A stretch of DNA of 64,000 nt from an uncultured Clostridia bacterium. GTDB taxonomy: Bacteria; Bacillota; Clostridia; Oscillospirales; Acutalibacteraceae. Shown here piece by piece: positions 46,215-55,303 of this stretch. Under the pieces are notes generated by a model. The model made no database searches, had not been told where the DNA came from, and saw nothing but the letters and a program-made list of their open reading frames with translations. The DNA lies in NCBI GenBank assembly GCA_937876375.1, contig CALEHY010000021.1, forward strand, positions 1 through 64,000, given 5' to 3'. Numbering within the stretch: position 1 is the stretch's first letter; each line of letters opens with the position of its first letter. The translations under genes and the position numbers were made by a program.

Positions 46215-47336
46215 ATGAACGGAAAAAATGTACTTGGAATGATTTTTGCAAACATTCACGAGGAGTCTTTAGAGACACTTACTGATATGAGAACAATGGG
46301 CTCTGTTCCATTCTGCTCTCGTTATCGTCTTATCGATTTTCCTCTCTCTAATATGGTAGAGAGCTCTGTAACAAAGATTGGTGTTGTTACAAATGCAAAC
46401 TTTAACTCACTTATGGACCATGTTGGCACTGGTAAGCCTTGGGATTTGAGTCGTAAGAATGATGGTCTATATCTTCTACCACCATATTCTATCAACTCTG
46501 TTACTATGTGGGGCAACAGAATTGACGCTATCTATGGCAATATGGGATTCTTGGACCAGAGCAATCAAGAGTATGTTCTTATGTCAGATTGCTACAATGT
46601 TCTATCTCTTGATTACAACAAGATTTTTGAAGCACACGAGAAGAGTGGCGCTGATATCACCATCGTTGGTGTAAAGGCAAAGAAACCAGCTAATATTAGC
46701 TCTGTTTTAGTATTCACTGACGTTGCAGAGGATGGACAGATTAAGGACGCTGTTGTTGACCCAGATGCTGATGAGGTATTCTACTCAACAAACATCATCC
46801 TTATGAAGAAATATCTTCTTCAGACACTTATCACTAACGCTCATTCAAAGAATGAGGTATCTTTCCAGCGTAGCATCATTATGCCAGCTATTAAGAACAA
46901 GAAGGTATTTGCTTACGATGCTACTGACAGCTTCGTTGGTACTATCGACTCTGTTCAGAGCTACTATGATATTTCTATGTCACTACTTGACAAGAATAAC
47001 AAGAACAAGCTATTCACTCCAGCTCGTCCTATCTATACTAAGGAGAGAGACGATATGCCTACTCTATATGGTATGGATGCAAAGGTAACAAGCTCACTTG
47101 TTGCTGACGGCTGTGAGATTAAGGGCACAGTTGAGAACTGTATTCTATTCAAGGGTGTTAAGGTTGAGGCTGGCGCTGTTGTTAAGAATTCTATTCTTAT
47201 GCAGGACACAGTAGTTGGTGAAAATTCAAAGATTAACTATATTATCGCTGACAAGAATTGTAGCATCAAGTCTGGCGTTGAGCTATCTGGTGCAGCAAAC
47301 TATCCAGTAAGCTTGTCAAAGGATACAAGAATTTAA
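46215..47336 (+). CDS. glgD: Glucose-1-phosphate adenylyltransferase, GlgD subunit
   Basis: 373 residues, homologous to GlgC but with the catalytic and ATP-loop residues lost: the start reads MIFANIHEESLETLTDMRTM instead of a Gly-rich loop, and the GDHIYKMDY position reads SDCYNVLSLDY. The IDFPLSNMVESSV strand and C-terminal hexapeptide helix remain. In Firmicutes GlgD pairs with GlgC and changes its activity. The ATG at 46215 has GAGGAGG upstream; a longer in-frame extension into glgC is unlikely. Confidence 0.94.
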   Translation: MNGKNVLGMIFANIHEESLETLTDMRTMGSVPFCSRYRLIDFPLSNMVESSVTKIGVVTNANFNSLMDHVGTGKPWDLSRKNDGLYLLPPYSINSVTMWGNRIDAIYGNMGFLDQSNQEYVLMSDCYNVLSLDYNKIFEAHEKSGADITIVGVKAKKPANISSVLVFTDVAEDGQIKDAVVDPDADEVFYSTNIILMKKYLLQTLITNAHSKNEVSFQRSIIMPAIKNKKVFAYDATDSFVGTIDSVQSYYDISMSLLDKNNKNKLFTPARPIYTKERDDMPTLYGMDAKVTSSLVADGCEIKGTVENCILFKGVKVEAGAVVKNSILMQDTVVGENSKINYIIADKNCSIKSGVELSGAANYPVSLSKDTRI

Positions 47337-47350
47337 TTAGGAGAAATAAA

Positions 47351-48778
47351 ATGAAGGTTTTATATGTTGCTTCCGAGGCTAATCCTTTTATGGCGTCTGG
47401 TGGACTTGGCGACGTTGCTGGCTCATTGCCAGTAGCACTTCGCAAGCGTCTCATTGGTTGTCGTGTTGTTATGCCACTATATGACTCTATCAAGCAGGAG
47501 TTTAAGGATAAGATGAAATTCATCACCTCTATCTCTGTTCCAGTATCTTGGAGAAGACAGTATTGTGGTATTTTTGAGGCAAAGCACAATGGTGTTATCT
47601 TCTATTTCCTAGATAACCAGTACTATTTCAAGCGTGATGGTATCTATGGTCACTATGATGATGCAGAGAGATTTGCTTTCTTCTCACGAGCAGTATTGGA
47701 GATTATTCCTCATCTTGATTGGAAGCCAGATATCATTCACTGTAATGATTGGCAGAGTGCTCTAACACCATTATACTACAGCATTTATTATGCTAACCAG
47801 ATTGGCTATGAGAATATTAAGACAGTATTTACTATCCACAATATTCAGTACCAGGGCAAGTATGGTGATGAGCTTATTGATGACGTTCTTGGTATCGCAC
47901 CAGAGCATCAGAATCTCATTATGTACGATGGACTCGTTAACTTCCTAAAGGCTGGTATCGAGTGTTCAAATAAGGTTACTACTGTATCACCTACCTATGC
48001 AAAGGAGATACTTGACCCATGGTTCTCACATGGTCTTGATCCTATCCTTAATCAGCGTAGCTGGAAACTATGTGGTATTCTTAATGGTATCGACGTTGAT
48101 GGCTATAATCCAGAGACCGACCCATATATCACACAGACATACAATGTTGAAAATTCTGCCGAGGGCAAGGCTGCTAACAAAAAGGCTTTGCAGGAGGCTA
48201 TGGGTATGGCTGTTAGAGACGACGTACCACTCATCGGTATCGTATCTCGTCTAGCTGGTCATAAGGGCTTTGACCTTATGAAAGAGGTGCTAGAGAAGAG
48301 CCTATGGGAGCGTGACGTTCAGTACGTTATCCTTGGTTCTGGTGAATGGCAGTATGAGAGCTTCTTCCGTGAGCTACACGACAAGTATCCTGACAAGGTT
48401 GGACTTACTATCGGCTTTATTCCAGAGCTTGCACACAAGATTTATGCTGGTGCAGACTTGTTCCTAATGCCTAGCAAGAGCGAGCCTTGTGGTCTGTCAC
48501 AGATGGTTGCACTACGCTATGGTACATTGCCAATTGTTCGTGAGACCGGTGGTCTTAAGGATTCTATCAGCGACAGTGGTGATGGCGAGGGTAATGGATT
48601 TACATTCCAGACCTACGATGCATACGATATGTTAGGTGCTATCTATCGTGGTGTTGATGCTTACTACAATCGTGAGTATTGGCCAACACTTGTTGAGCGT
48701 GCACTTGAGTGCGATATGTCTTGGGGCAAGAGCGCTAACGAGTATATTAAAATGTATAAGTCATTACTTAAGGACTAA
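47351..48778 (+). CDS. glgA: Glycogen synthase (ADP-glucose, GT5)
   Basis: Elongates alpha-1,4-glucan chains from ADP-glucose. The 475-residue GT-B protein has the N-terminal substrate loop SEANPFMASGGLGDVAGSLP (the lysine of the usual KTGGL is replaced), HCNDWQSAL, TIHNIQYQGKY, and the C-terminal PSKSEPCGLSQMVALRYGT with both catalytic-site glutamate and glycine residues. It is the last gene of the operon and is followed by a strong terminator. Confidence 0.95.
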   Translation: MKVLYVASEANPFMASGGLGDVAGSLPVALRKRLIGCRVVMPLYDSIKQEFKDKMKFITSISVPVSWRRQYCGIFEAKHNGVIFYFLDNQYYFKRDGIYGHYDDAERFAFFSRAVLEIIPHLDWKPDIIHCNDWQSALTPLYYSIYYANQIGYENIKTVFTIHNIQYQGKYGDELIDDVLGIAPEHQNLIMYDGLVNFLKAGIECSNKVTTVSPTYAKEILDPWFSHGLDPILNQRSWKLCGILNGIDVDGYNPETDPYITQTYNVENSAEGKAANKKALQEAMGMAVRDDVPLIGIVSRLAGHKGFDLMKEVLEKSLWERDVQYVILGSGEWQYESFFRELHDKYPDKVGLTIGFIPELAHKIYAGADLFLMPSKSEPCGLSQMVALRYGTLPIVRETGGLKDSISDSGDGEGNGFTFQTYDAYDMLGAIYRGVDAYYNREYWPTLVERALECDMSWGKSANEYIKMYKSLLKD

Positions 48779-48794
48779 TATAAAAGATAATAAT

Positions 48795-48828
48795 AAAGGT
48801 GGTGCAGTTTTTCTGCACCACCTTTTTA
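48795..48828. terminator. Bidirectional terminator after glgA
   Basis: AAAGGTGGTGCAG pairs perfectly with CTGCACCACCTTT around a five-T loop, followed by T residues. It also faces the end of the convergent lipoprotein gene. Confidence 0.88.
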
Positions 48829-48832
48829 TTTA

Positions 48833-50467
48833 TTAGTTTTCCCAACATACTGACTCTGCATTTTGAACGCTTGGGAATGAATTTTTTATGATTTCAATTA
48901 AATAATCTGCCTTTTTTCTAAGCACTTCATTTTCGAGTGCAGGACCTCCACCAGTGTAAAGATAAGAGAAAATTTCGGCTCTTTCCTCAACATTATTTGT
49001 TGCTGAATAATCTGTTAAGAATTGTTTTTCATCAAATTTATATTCAGGATGCGTTTCTTCATCTGGATTGTATTCACGCTCAAAGCCTTTGTTGAATTCA
49101 TCCCATTTTTCATAATAGCTATCGTCGTAGTCGGCTAGCCTTGCTTCAAAAAGATGCATAAATTCGTGAGAAAGATTTGTCATTGTAACACCGTTAAATG
49201 GGAAACATACTTCCATTGGATCAACAAAGTTCTGTGCGAATGCACCAGCATCAAAGGTTATTTCACTTACAAGGTCAATTCTAATTCCAGACATTTCAGC
49301 ATCTTTGTTCTTATAGCCAGAATAAATTTCGCTTATCATTCCGTCAGGTAGTGAATCAAAAAAAGTATCAATCGCATTTAGATTATCATATAGCAAAACC
49401 TGATTTGGCTCTTCCTTACAGCTAACATTGTCAACAATGTTTTCGTTAGGCTCATTGATATAAACATCAACGCCATATTCATCCTTGATATCTTTTATCT
49501 TTTGGGTATTAAATGTATTAAAGTCTGTGCAGCTCTTTATATCAAGAGTTTTGTTTGTTGGCTCATTTTGGTAATTCCAGCAGAAGATTTTGTGGACGAA
49601 ATCGTTCTCGTTTTCATAGTTACTCAAGTATTCTGTACAAACAACATATTTATCCCCAATACCTGTTTGACCTGTTGTTATGTTGTTATATCCATAGTCC
49701 TTGGATGCGATAGAAGCACCGTTTATTTCCTTTGCACCCTTGTAGTCAATAACCTTAAAGTCTGCACTTTCACCAGAATTGCCATAGGTTTCGCAAAGAA
49801 CAAATCCGTTGTTAAAACTCATTTCACTTGGCTGATATGTTTTGTCGGTGCTGAAAATATAAGCTGTATTTGGATCATCGTAAAAATATACTATCTGGTT
49901 ATTATTTGTTCCACTAAAATCACAAAAGCCATTACGAGCAGCAGACATATTAGTGTAGAAGTTTGATTTTTTAGCCTCTTCAAGCTCGTCAAAAACTATT
50001 CTGTCAGTTTCTTCTATGAAATTCATATTTAAATCATAGTATGCATTTTTCTTTTCGCTATCGCTAAAAACAACGATTTTGTCATTATCTAGCTCAACAC
50101 CCCAAAGCTCCTTAATTGGACATTCCTTAAGGTCAAATATATCAACAAGCTTGTTATTCTTTAAATCATATTTCACTATATAGGTATTGACATCTAAATC
50201 ATCAAATTCTTCTTCACCAGCAGGGATACAAAGATTTCCGTCTTTGTCAGTGTATGTGCTAGTCATAAATACTAGAAGGTCGTCTTTGGTACAGAGTGAT
50301 TGGGCATTTTGGAGATATGCCGGCTCGATATTCATCTCAACAAAGCCAACAGGCTCCATTTTAGGAGTTTTCGTGGTTTGCTCCTCATTTTGCAAAGTAG
50401 AGCATCCACATAATAATACAATCGCAAACACGAGTAAAAATGATAAAATTTTCTTGTAATTTTTCAT
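48833..50467 (-). CDS. Lipoprotein with zinc-metallopeptidase-like motif
   Basis: 544 residues from the ATG at 50467; another ATG at 50479 lies directly on the AAAGG and is less likely. The lipobox is CGCS in FLLVFAIVLLCGCSTLQ, so the protein should be a membrane-anchored lipoprotein. Residues about 40-320 look like repeated beta strands (a propeller-like region: VKYDLKNNKLVDIFDL, VVFSDSEKKNAYYDL). Near residue 435 there is SHEFMHLFEARLAD, an HExxH zinc motif, with a downstream YSATNNVEERAEIFS that would supply the third ligand Glu. AAA- and GAA-rich codons set it apart from its neighbours. Peptidase activity is inferred. Confidence 0.72.
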   Translation of the reverse strand: MKNYKKILSFLLVFAIVLLCGCSTLQNEEQTTKTPKMEPVGFVEMNIEPAYLQNAQSLCTKDDLLVFMTSTYTDKDGNLCIPAGEEEFDDLDVNTYIVKYDLKNNKLVDIFDLKECPIKELWGVELDNDKIVVFSDSEKKNAYYDLNMNFIEETDRIVFDELEEAKKSNFYTNMSAARNGFCDFSGTNNNQIVYFYDDPNTAYIFSTDKTYQPSEMSFNNGFVLCETYGNSGESADFKVIDYKGAKEINGASIASKDYGYNNITTGQTGIGDKYVVCTEYLSNYENENDFVHKIFCWNYQNEPTNKTLDIKSCTDFNTFNTQKIKDIKDEYGVDVYINEPNENIVDNVSCKEEPNQVLLYDNLNAIDTFFDSLPDGMISEIYSGYKNKDAEMSGIRIDLVSEITFDAGAFAQNFVDPMEVCFPFNGVTMTNLSHEFMHLFEARLADYDDSYYEKWDEFNKGFEREYNPDEETHPEYKFDEKQFLTDYSATNNVEERAEIFSYLYTGGGPALENEVLRKKADYLIEIIKNSFPSVQNAESVCWEN

Positions 50468-50562
50468 AATTTTCGCCATCCTTTACATAATAGAATAATA
50501 GCACTCGTTTTGTCCTTTTTCAATATGAATTGATAAAATATATTTTGATTTTTGATAAAAAT

Positions 50563-50602
50563 AACTGCCATATCAAAAATCAAAAGTTTTGCTATGGCAG
50601 TT
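50563..50602 (-). terminator. Terminator after the secreted nuclease gene
   Basis: AACTGCCATA (50563-50572) pairs with TATGGCAGTT (50593-50602). On the minus strand it is followed by ATTTTTAT, 20 bases after the nuclease stop. Confidence 0.7.
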
Positions 50603-50621
50603 TCTATTTTGTGGGTATGTT

Positions 50622-51527
50622 TTATGGCTTGCAGGTGCCACAAGGGGTGAATCCATTGTTGATTAAGCTCTCCTTGTAGCCTATGTATGCCTTTTTATTT
50701 TCTTGGGATATATCTTCGATATGAACACAGCCTTGTTTGTGGAATTTCTTTGTGTTGATATTGATGATATATGTCTGTTTTTTGCTACTGTCATCATGGC
50801 TATCGCTAGCCTCTATAATGTGACTTTCGCCAGTGGCGTAATCGATTTCTATACCTGGCTGAACATTGTAGCAGTACACATTGAACTCGACACCCTTGCC
50901 ATTGTCTTCGACGCTGTGTGCCTCCATCTGCACACCACGAGCAACAAGCTCGTCATCCTTGAACATTGGCGTTACACGATATAAAACATGGTTCTTTGTT
51001 GATTTGACATATTCGGCAACCTCGTTTTCAAAATCTAGCATACCGTCAACATTCATATATCGTGTTCCTGTTATTAGATTTTGCTCGTTGGCATTTTCTG
51101 CAGTGAGCTGATATCCAATGAGATGACAGCGATTGTACAGATATTTGCCATCAACATTGTCGTATTTAACTGTCTGCCATCCAGATGGCTTGATCATACC
51201 GATATTGCCACGCTTTTCGGTAGGCATGGTGCTAATACCTATACAAGCGTATGCCACCTGACACCTGCCTAGTGTGTCTAATGGATAGTATTTTTCAAAT
51301 GATTTTGTCGTGTAATCGGTATTATAAAATTCTGGGATATTATCATTTATCACGACATATGGTGAGCCATCATATTCCGGTATCTCGGATATTGATATTG
51401 TCGCTCCTGTGTATTGGGTTGTTGTAGTGGTGTTGTCCAGTGCGTTTTTGGTATCCATCACTCCACTACACGATGATAGGATAACGCATACAGCCATTAT
51501 TAGTGGCAAAAATCTTAACTTTCTCAT
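50622..51527 (-). CDS. Secreted DNA/RNA non-specific endonuclease (lipoprotein) with Cys-rich tail
   Basis: 301 residues. The signal ends in a lipobox SSCS (about residues 18-20). Residues 55-215 are a DNA/RNA non-specific endonuclease domain of the EndA type; the DRGH active site is replaced by NRCHLIGYQLTAENANEQN, as in many Gram-positive members. Residues about 250-301 add a small domain with FHKQGCVHIEDI and FTPCGTCKP (four Cys/His positions), resembling the Ada-like zinc tail found on such nucleases. Likely roles are nutrient scavenging or clearing extracellular DNA. Confidence 0.88.
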   Translation of the reverse strand: MRKLRFLPLIMAVCVILSSCSGVMDTKNALDNTTTTTQYTGATISISEIPEYDGSPYVVINDNIPEFYNTDYTTKSFEKYYPLDTLGRCQVAYACIGISTMPTEKRGNIGMIKPSGWQTVKYDNVDGKYLYNRCHLIGYQLTAENANEQNLITGTRYMNVDGMLDFENEVAEYVKSTKNHVLYRVTPMFKDDELVARGVQMEAHSVEDNGKGVEFNVYCYNVQPGIEIDYATGESHIIEASDSHDDSSKKQTYIININTKKFHKQGCVHIEDISQENKKAYIGYKESLINNGFTPCGTCKP

Positions 51528-51553
51528 ATTTTGATTATATCATATTATATATG

Positions 51554-52573
51554 CTATATCAATTTGTATTTTTTGTTTTCGATATCGAATATTATTACCA
51601 CACAGCCTAGTAGCATAACTATGCTCAGCCCTGTGTTCACTTGACTTATGGCTGTTGTCCTTTGCGCTAGGTTGGAGAATACTTCATCTGTCTGTGGAAA
51701 TATAAACAAATATGCCTTTGTTATTGCGAACGATAACAGTGCCGATATCAGCCTAGTCACTAAAAAATATGTGTAGCTGATATTCATCTTTTTCAGCATT
51801 CCAACTAGCTGAAAATGTATACACAGCCCACCAAATGATAGGAAGAACGAAATATATTCCAGTGGCAGATTGTAGTCCTTGCATATTATTCCATTTGTTA
51901 TTTCTATCGCTGGATTTAGCATTGGTGGGATAGGGAATATGCTCGCTATCGCAGAGAACAGCACGATATATGCGCTCATATTGATTATCGCCCTAGCAGA
52001 GCCCTCAACAGCTTCTACCATAGCGTCAGTCAGTGGTAGATAGTGTGGCGTGGTGTAGCTTTTACTAGGCATGGGCTTTTTGATTGCAGTGGCGATAGCA
52101 ATTATCAACGATGATAGGATATTGGATACGAATAGCACAACGCCATATTTTGTGCTCTGTAAGAATATTGTGCCAACAGCAGTGATGATGAACGCTATTC
52201 CACCACACATATTAAAGCTCATTATCCTCTTTGCATCATTGTCAGATATTTTGCCATTTTCGTGCAGATGCTGTGTTAGTATCGCACCAGTGGGGTATCC
52301 ACCTATTAGACCAAAGATGATTGCACCAGTGGCACAGCTCGGTAGTCGTAGCACTCTTTCAGTAGCCTTGCCGAATATCTGTTCTATCACTCTAGCACAG
52401 CGTGATTTGATGATAGTGCTGGTGATGATTAGCATTGGTAGTAGCGATGGGATTATTATGCTTTCGCATAAGCCTAGACCATTCGACGCTCCAGCCTTTG
52501 CTTTTTCGGAGAATGTGGTTAGTGCAATGATTAATGATAGTAGTATGATAGTAGCAGTGTTATCCTTTTTCAT
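51554..52573 (-). CDS. YlbJ-like sporulation integral membrane protein
   Basis: A 339-residue polytopic protein with about eight membrane helices and the nucleoside-gate pattern: LCESIIIPSLLPMLIITS, GLIGGYPTGAI and an ICKDYNLPLEYISFFLSFGG repeat half. YlbJ is expressed in the mother cell and is needed for normal spore cortex in Bacillus. No clear ribosome site precedes the ATG at 52573. A terminator for the upstream capsule genes lies directly ahead, so it probably has its own promoter. Confidence 0.82.
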   Translation of the reverse strand: MKKDNTATIILLSLIIALTTFSEKAKAGASNGLGLCESIIIPSLLPMLIITSTIIKSRCARVIEQIFGKATERVLRLPSCATGAIIFGLIGGYPTGAILTQHLHENGKISDNDAKRIMSFNMCGGIAFIITAVGTIFLQSTKYGVVLFVSNILSSLIIAIATAIKKPMPSKSYTTPHYLPLTDAMVEAVEGSARAIINMSAYIVLFSAIASIFPIPPMLNPAIEITNGIICKDYNLPLEYISFFLSFGGLCIHFQLVGMLKKMNISYTYFLVTRLISALLSFAITKAYLFIFPQTDEVFSNLAQRTTAISQVNTGLSIVMLLGCVVIIFDIENKKYKLI

Positions 52574-52590
52574 ACTATTATATATGAAAA

Positions 52591-52617
52591 AGGGGACTAA
52601 AAAATTTAGTCCCCTTA
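52591..52617 (-). terminator. Terminator of the tyrosine-phosphorylation module
   Basis: AAGGGGACTAAA pairs with TTTAGTCCCCTT; on the minus strand it runs into TTTCAT. It lies four bases past the end of the PHP phosphatase gene. Confidence 0.8.
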
Positions 52618-52621
52618 AAAA

Positions 52622-53338
52622 TTATTTTGTTAGCTTGTTTGCATTGCTCATTAGCACCTCAATAGCTTCTCTGCCACTTTTTGCCCTAATCTCCTTGATG
52701 CCAGCCTCAAATTCTGGCGCTCTGGAGTCAAGATTGTGACAGTCCGAGCCTACTAGATGAACATGTCCAGTGTCGAGAAGATTAAATAGCTTTTTCTTAA
52801 TCTTCTTTGGTGAGTCGACAAATGAGCTGATATTAACCTGTGTCAAGCAACCCATATCGATATAGTCCTCTAGCTTGTACACATCGTCCATCAACGACTT
52901 GTATCTCTCGATATGTGCTAGTATAGGTCTTACACCGTAGTCGCAATACATATTCATTAGCCTGTCGTAGCTAGCCTCTGAAAAGCTGGATGAAAATGGG
53001 TGCTCAATTAGTACATAGTTGGAGTTGCCAACTCGTAGCTCATCGATACTCTGGTTGTTGAACAGAAATTCGCTAATAAACACCTCTGCAGCTGGAATAA
53101 GAGTAGGGCTACCAGGAGGTAGTGCTCTCATAAGTGCATTGAAGGACTGATCCCTCATTCTCAAAAAATCGTCAAGCGATATAGTATCAGAGTAGTAGTG
53201 AGGAGTGAGCACAATTTTCTTTGCGCCCTGCTCCTGCAATCTAGCTATCATCTTTAGGCTAGTTTCTATATCTCGTGCACCATCGTCAATACCAGGTAGG
53301 ATATGAGAGTGCACCTCTACTAAATTATCAATAGCCAT
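52622..53338 (-). CDS. PHP-family protein-tyrosine phosphatase (CpsB/Wzb-like)
   Basis: A 238-residue Mn-dependent tyrosine phosphatase that dephosphorylates the BY-kinase. It shows the PHP motifs EVHSHILPGIDDGA near the N-terminus, LTPHYYS, AAEVFISEF, AHIERY and GSDCHNL. It starts nine bases after the kinase stop. With the chain-length protein and kinase it forms the usual capsule regulatory trio. Confidence 0.92.
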   Translation of the reverse strand: MAIDNLVEVHSHILPGIDDGARDIETSLKMIARLQEQGAKKIVLTPHYYSDTISLDDFLRMRDQSFNALMRALPPGSPTLIPAAEVFISEFLFNNQSIDELRVGNSNYVLIEHPFSSSFSEASYDRLMNMYCDYGVRPILAHIERYKSLMDDVYKLEDYIDMGCLTQVNISSFVDSPKKIKKKLFNLLDTGHVHLVGSDCHNLDSRAPEFEAGIKEIRAKSGREAIEVLMSNANKLTK

Positions 53339-53347
53339 TTGTTATCC

Positions 53348-54331
53348 TTATCTTCTTGGACCATATGAATCGTATGAGCCATAAGAGCCATATCCGTATG
53401 AGTCATATCCACCATATTTTCCGTATGAGCCATAGCCATATCCGTTGTATGAGCCATAGCCACCACCGTAGCCACCATAAGATCCATAGCTGCCGTATGA
53501 GCCGTAGCTACCATATGAGCCATAAGAACCGTATGAACTATAGCTACCATATGAGCCATATCCACCAGACTTGCCTCTGCCATAGCGATAACGACCGTAC
53601 TTGCCGTAGCCATACTTGCTACCACCAAGTTCAACGAAGTTAACAACAAATCCAAGAATCTTTGCATCGATGAACTCTAGTGCAGAGATAGCTCTCTGGA
53701 TTTCTGGGTGAGTTGACTGGTTAGAACGAACGATGAGTACTACACCATCGGACTCACGAATGATAGGTAATGCATCAGATACAACATTAATAGGTGGTGT
53801 ATCGATGATGATATAGTCAAAATCATTGCTGATTTCACGTAGGAATTCTACCATTGGCTCAGAGCCAAGTAGCTCTGCTGGGTTAGGTGGGATAGAGCCA
53901 GAGCATAGTATGCTTAGGTTCTCATACTCTGTTGAATGGATAACGCTGAATAGATCAACTTTGTCCTTGCCAGCAGATACAGTAGAGCCAAGATAGTTTG
54001 TTAGTCCTGGAGAGTTTGGAATAGAGAAATAGTGGTGAATCTTTGGTTTACGAAGGTCACCATCGATGAGTAGTACCTTTTGGTCAGCCTGTGCGAATGT
54101 GATAGCAAGGTTGATTGTTGTAGTTGTCTTACCCTCGTTAGGAGCAGATGATGATACAACGATAGTCTTGCAGCCCTTTTTCATAACAGAGAACATAATG
54201 TTTGTTCTAATGCTCTTGTATGACTCCTCAACTCTAAACTTGAGTGATGGGTCCATATTTACATTCTTAAGTAGCTGACGAGATGAGTTATTGTTTGATC
54301 TTTGTGCAGTCTTTTTCTTGCTTTTAGCCAT
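53348..54331 (-). CDS. Bacterial tyrosine kinase (CpsD/Wze-like) with very long Tyr-rich tail
   Basis: 327 residues. The kinase (about 15-235) has EESYKSIRTNIMFS, Walker A SSAPNEGKTTTTINLA, Walker A-prime LLIDGDLRKPKIH and Walker B YIIIDTPPI. From about residue 240 to the end, the tail is built of GSY, GGY and GYG units with about 28 tyrosines in some 85 residues; usual clusters have fewer than ten. BY-kinases phosphorylate such tails in trans to control polymer length. The stop overlaps nothing, and the start overlaps the CpsC-like gene by one base. Confidence 0.93.
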   Translation of the reverse strand: MAKSKKKTAQRSNNNSSRQLLKNVNMDPSLKFRVEESYKSIRTNIMFSVMKKGCKTIVVSSSAPNEGKTTTTINLAITFAQADQKVLLIDGDLRKPKIHHYFSIPNSPGLTNYLGSTVSAGKDKVDLFSVIHSTEYENLSILCSGSIPPNPAELLGSEPMVEFLREISNDFDYIIIDTPPINVVSDALPIIRESDGVVLIVRSNQSTHPEIQRAISALEFIDAKILGFVVNFVELGGSKYGYGKYGRYRYGRGKSGGYGSYGSYSSYGSYGSYGSYGSYGSYGSYGGYGGGYGSYNGYGYGSYGKYGGYDSYGYGSYGSYDSYGPRR

Positions 54332-55134
54332 TATTCCTCATCTCCTTTCTCATCAGTATCGTCTGTGGCAGCAACAGAATGTCTAGGTGCGCCACCCTTG
54401 ATTTCAAAGCTTGGGATAGAGCCAAGTACTGGGATATTGTACTTTTCGATAAGCTCCTCACTAGAACGAATACGAACGTCGAGTAGATTGCGTAGGATGA
54501 TATATGCAGCAGCAATAACGACACCAATAATAGCACCGATAGTACATTTCTTTGCGTATCCTAGGCTACCAGCAGCAGATGCCTTGATAGGCTTGTCCTT
54601 TACCTCTGCAGTAACAAGACCGTTGTTGGTCTCCTTCATTACAGCTGGGATAGTGGTCTCTAGCTGGTGTGCAATCTCGTATGACAAATCAGCGTTTGTG
54701 GTAGTAACGGTGATTTTGAACATTGCTGTGTTCTCAACTGGCTCAATATTAAGAGCGTTCTTGATAGTAGTACCAGTGTAAGTTGCATTAATTCTGTCGT
54801 TTAGCTCTGCTACTACTCTAGCGTCAAAGTCGTTAGTAGAGAAAATCTCAATATAAGTGTCGAGCATTTTCATAGCGTAGTTCATCTTGCTGGTGTTGCT
54901 AACTCGTGATGAGTCACTAGCGCTTAGCGAACTAGAGTTTGATGGATCACGAAGATCATCATTGCTGTCTACTGAATAAGCTAGGAATTCTACCTTTGAG
55001 GTGTATGTCAAGGTAGTGAAGTTTGCTGTGTAGAAATAGCCCACTAGTGTACCAATAATTGCGAATAGTACAATGACCTTCCACTTTTTGAGCAACGCCA
55101 TTATTATTTTACGGACGTTTTCATCTATTGTCAT
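54331..55134 (-). CDS. Wzz/CpsC-type polysaccharide chain-length regulator and kinase activator
   Basis: 267 residues with membrane helices at about 16-36 and 190-215, and an extracytoplasmic loop between. The Wzz N-terminal pattern (VRKIIMALLKKWKVIVLFAI) and the C-terminal PVLGSIPSFE segment, which docks the kinase, are both present. AGGAGG lies upstream of the ATG at 55134. It is the first gene of the trio. Confidence 0.92.
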   Translation of the reverse strand: MTIDENVRKIIMALLKKWKVIVLFAIIGTLVGYFYTANFTTLTYTSKVEFLAYSVDSNDDLRDPSNSSSLSASDSSRVSNTSKMNYAMKMLDTYIEIFSTNDFDARVVAELNDRINATYTGTTIKNALNIEPVENTAMFKITVTTTNADLSYEIAHQLETTIPAVMKETNNGLVTAEVKDKPIKASAAGSLGYAKKCTIGAIIGVVIAAAYIILRNLLDVRIRSSEELIEKYNIPVLGSIPSFEIKGGAPRHSVAATDDTDEKGDEE

Positions 55135-55172
55135 TTTGCTTCCTCCCCATGAAACAGATTTTTACAAATAAT

Positions 55173-55201
55173 ATATTACTTTAAACTATTCGTTTTGTCA
55201 A
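55173..55201 (-). promoter_or_regulatory. Promoter of the tyrosine-phosphorylation module
   Basis: On the minus strand: a consensus TTGACA (55196-55201), a 17-base spacer, and TAATAT (55173-55178). Confidence 0.7.
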
Positions 55202-55240
55202 TAAATTTGTATATTAAATAATTATAAACAGATTTACTTA

Positions 55241-55269
55241 TTGACATTGTTAGTCAAATTTAGCATAAT
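55241..55269 (+). promoter_or_regulatory. Promoter of the glycoside hydrolase gene
   Basis: TTGACA (55241-55246), a 17-base spacer, CATAAT (55264-55269). Transcription would begin near 55276, which supports the downstream ATG at 55304 as the real start. Confidence 0.6.
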
Positions 55270-55303
55270 GTTAGTTAGCAAAATATTTTTATCGAGGATT
55301 ACT

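Noticed and set aside
53370..53600. CRISPR-like or minisatellite array.
   Set aside because: The regular 9-base repetition is explained by the GSY codons of the kinase tail, with no spacers.
55241..55303. Longer glycoside hydrolase start at 55241.
   Set aside because: This stretch contains a good promoter (TTGACA, 17 bases, CATAAT), and the ATG at 55304 has a well placed GAGG.
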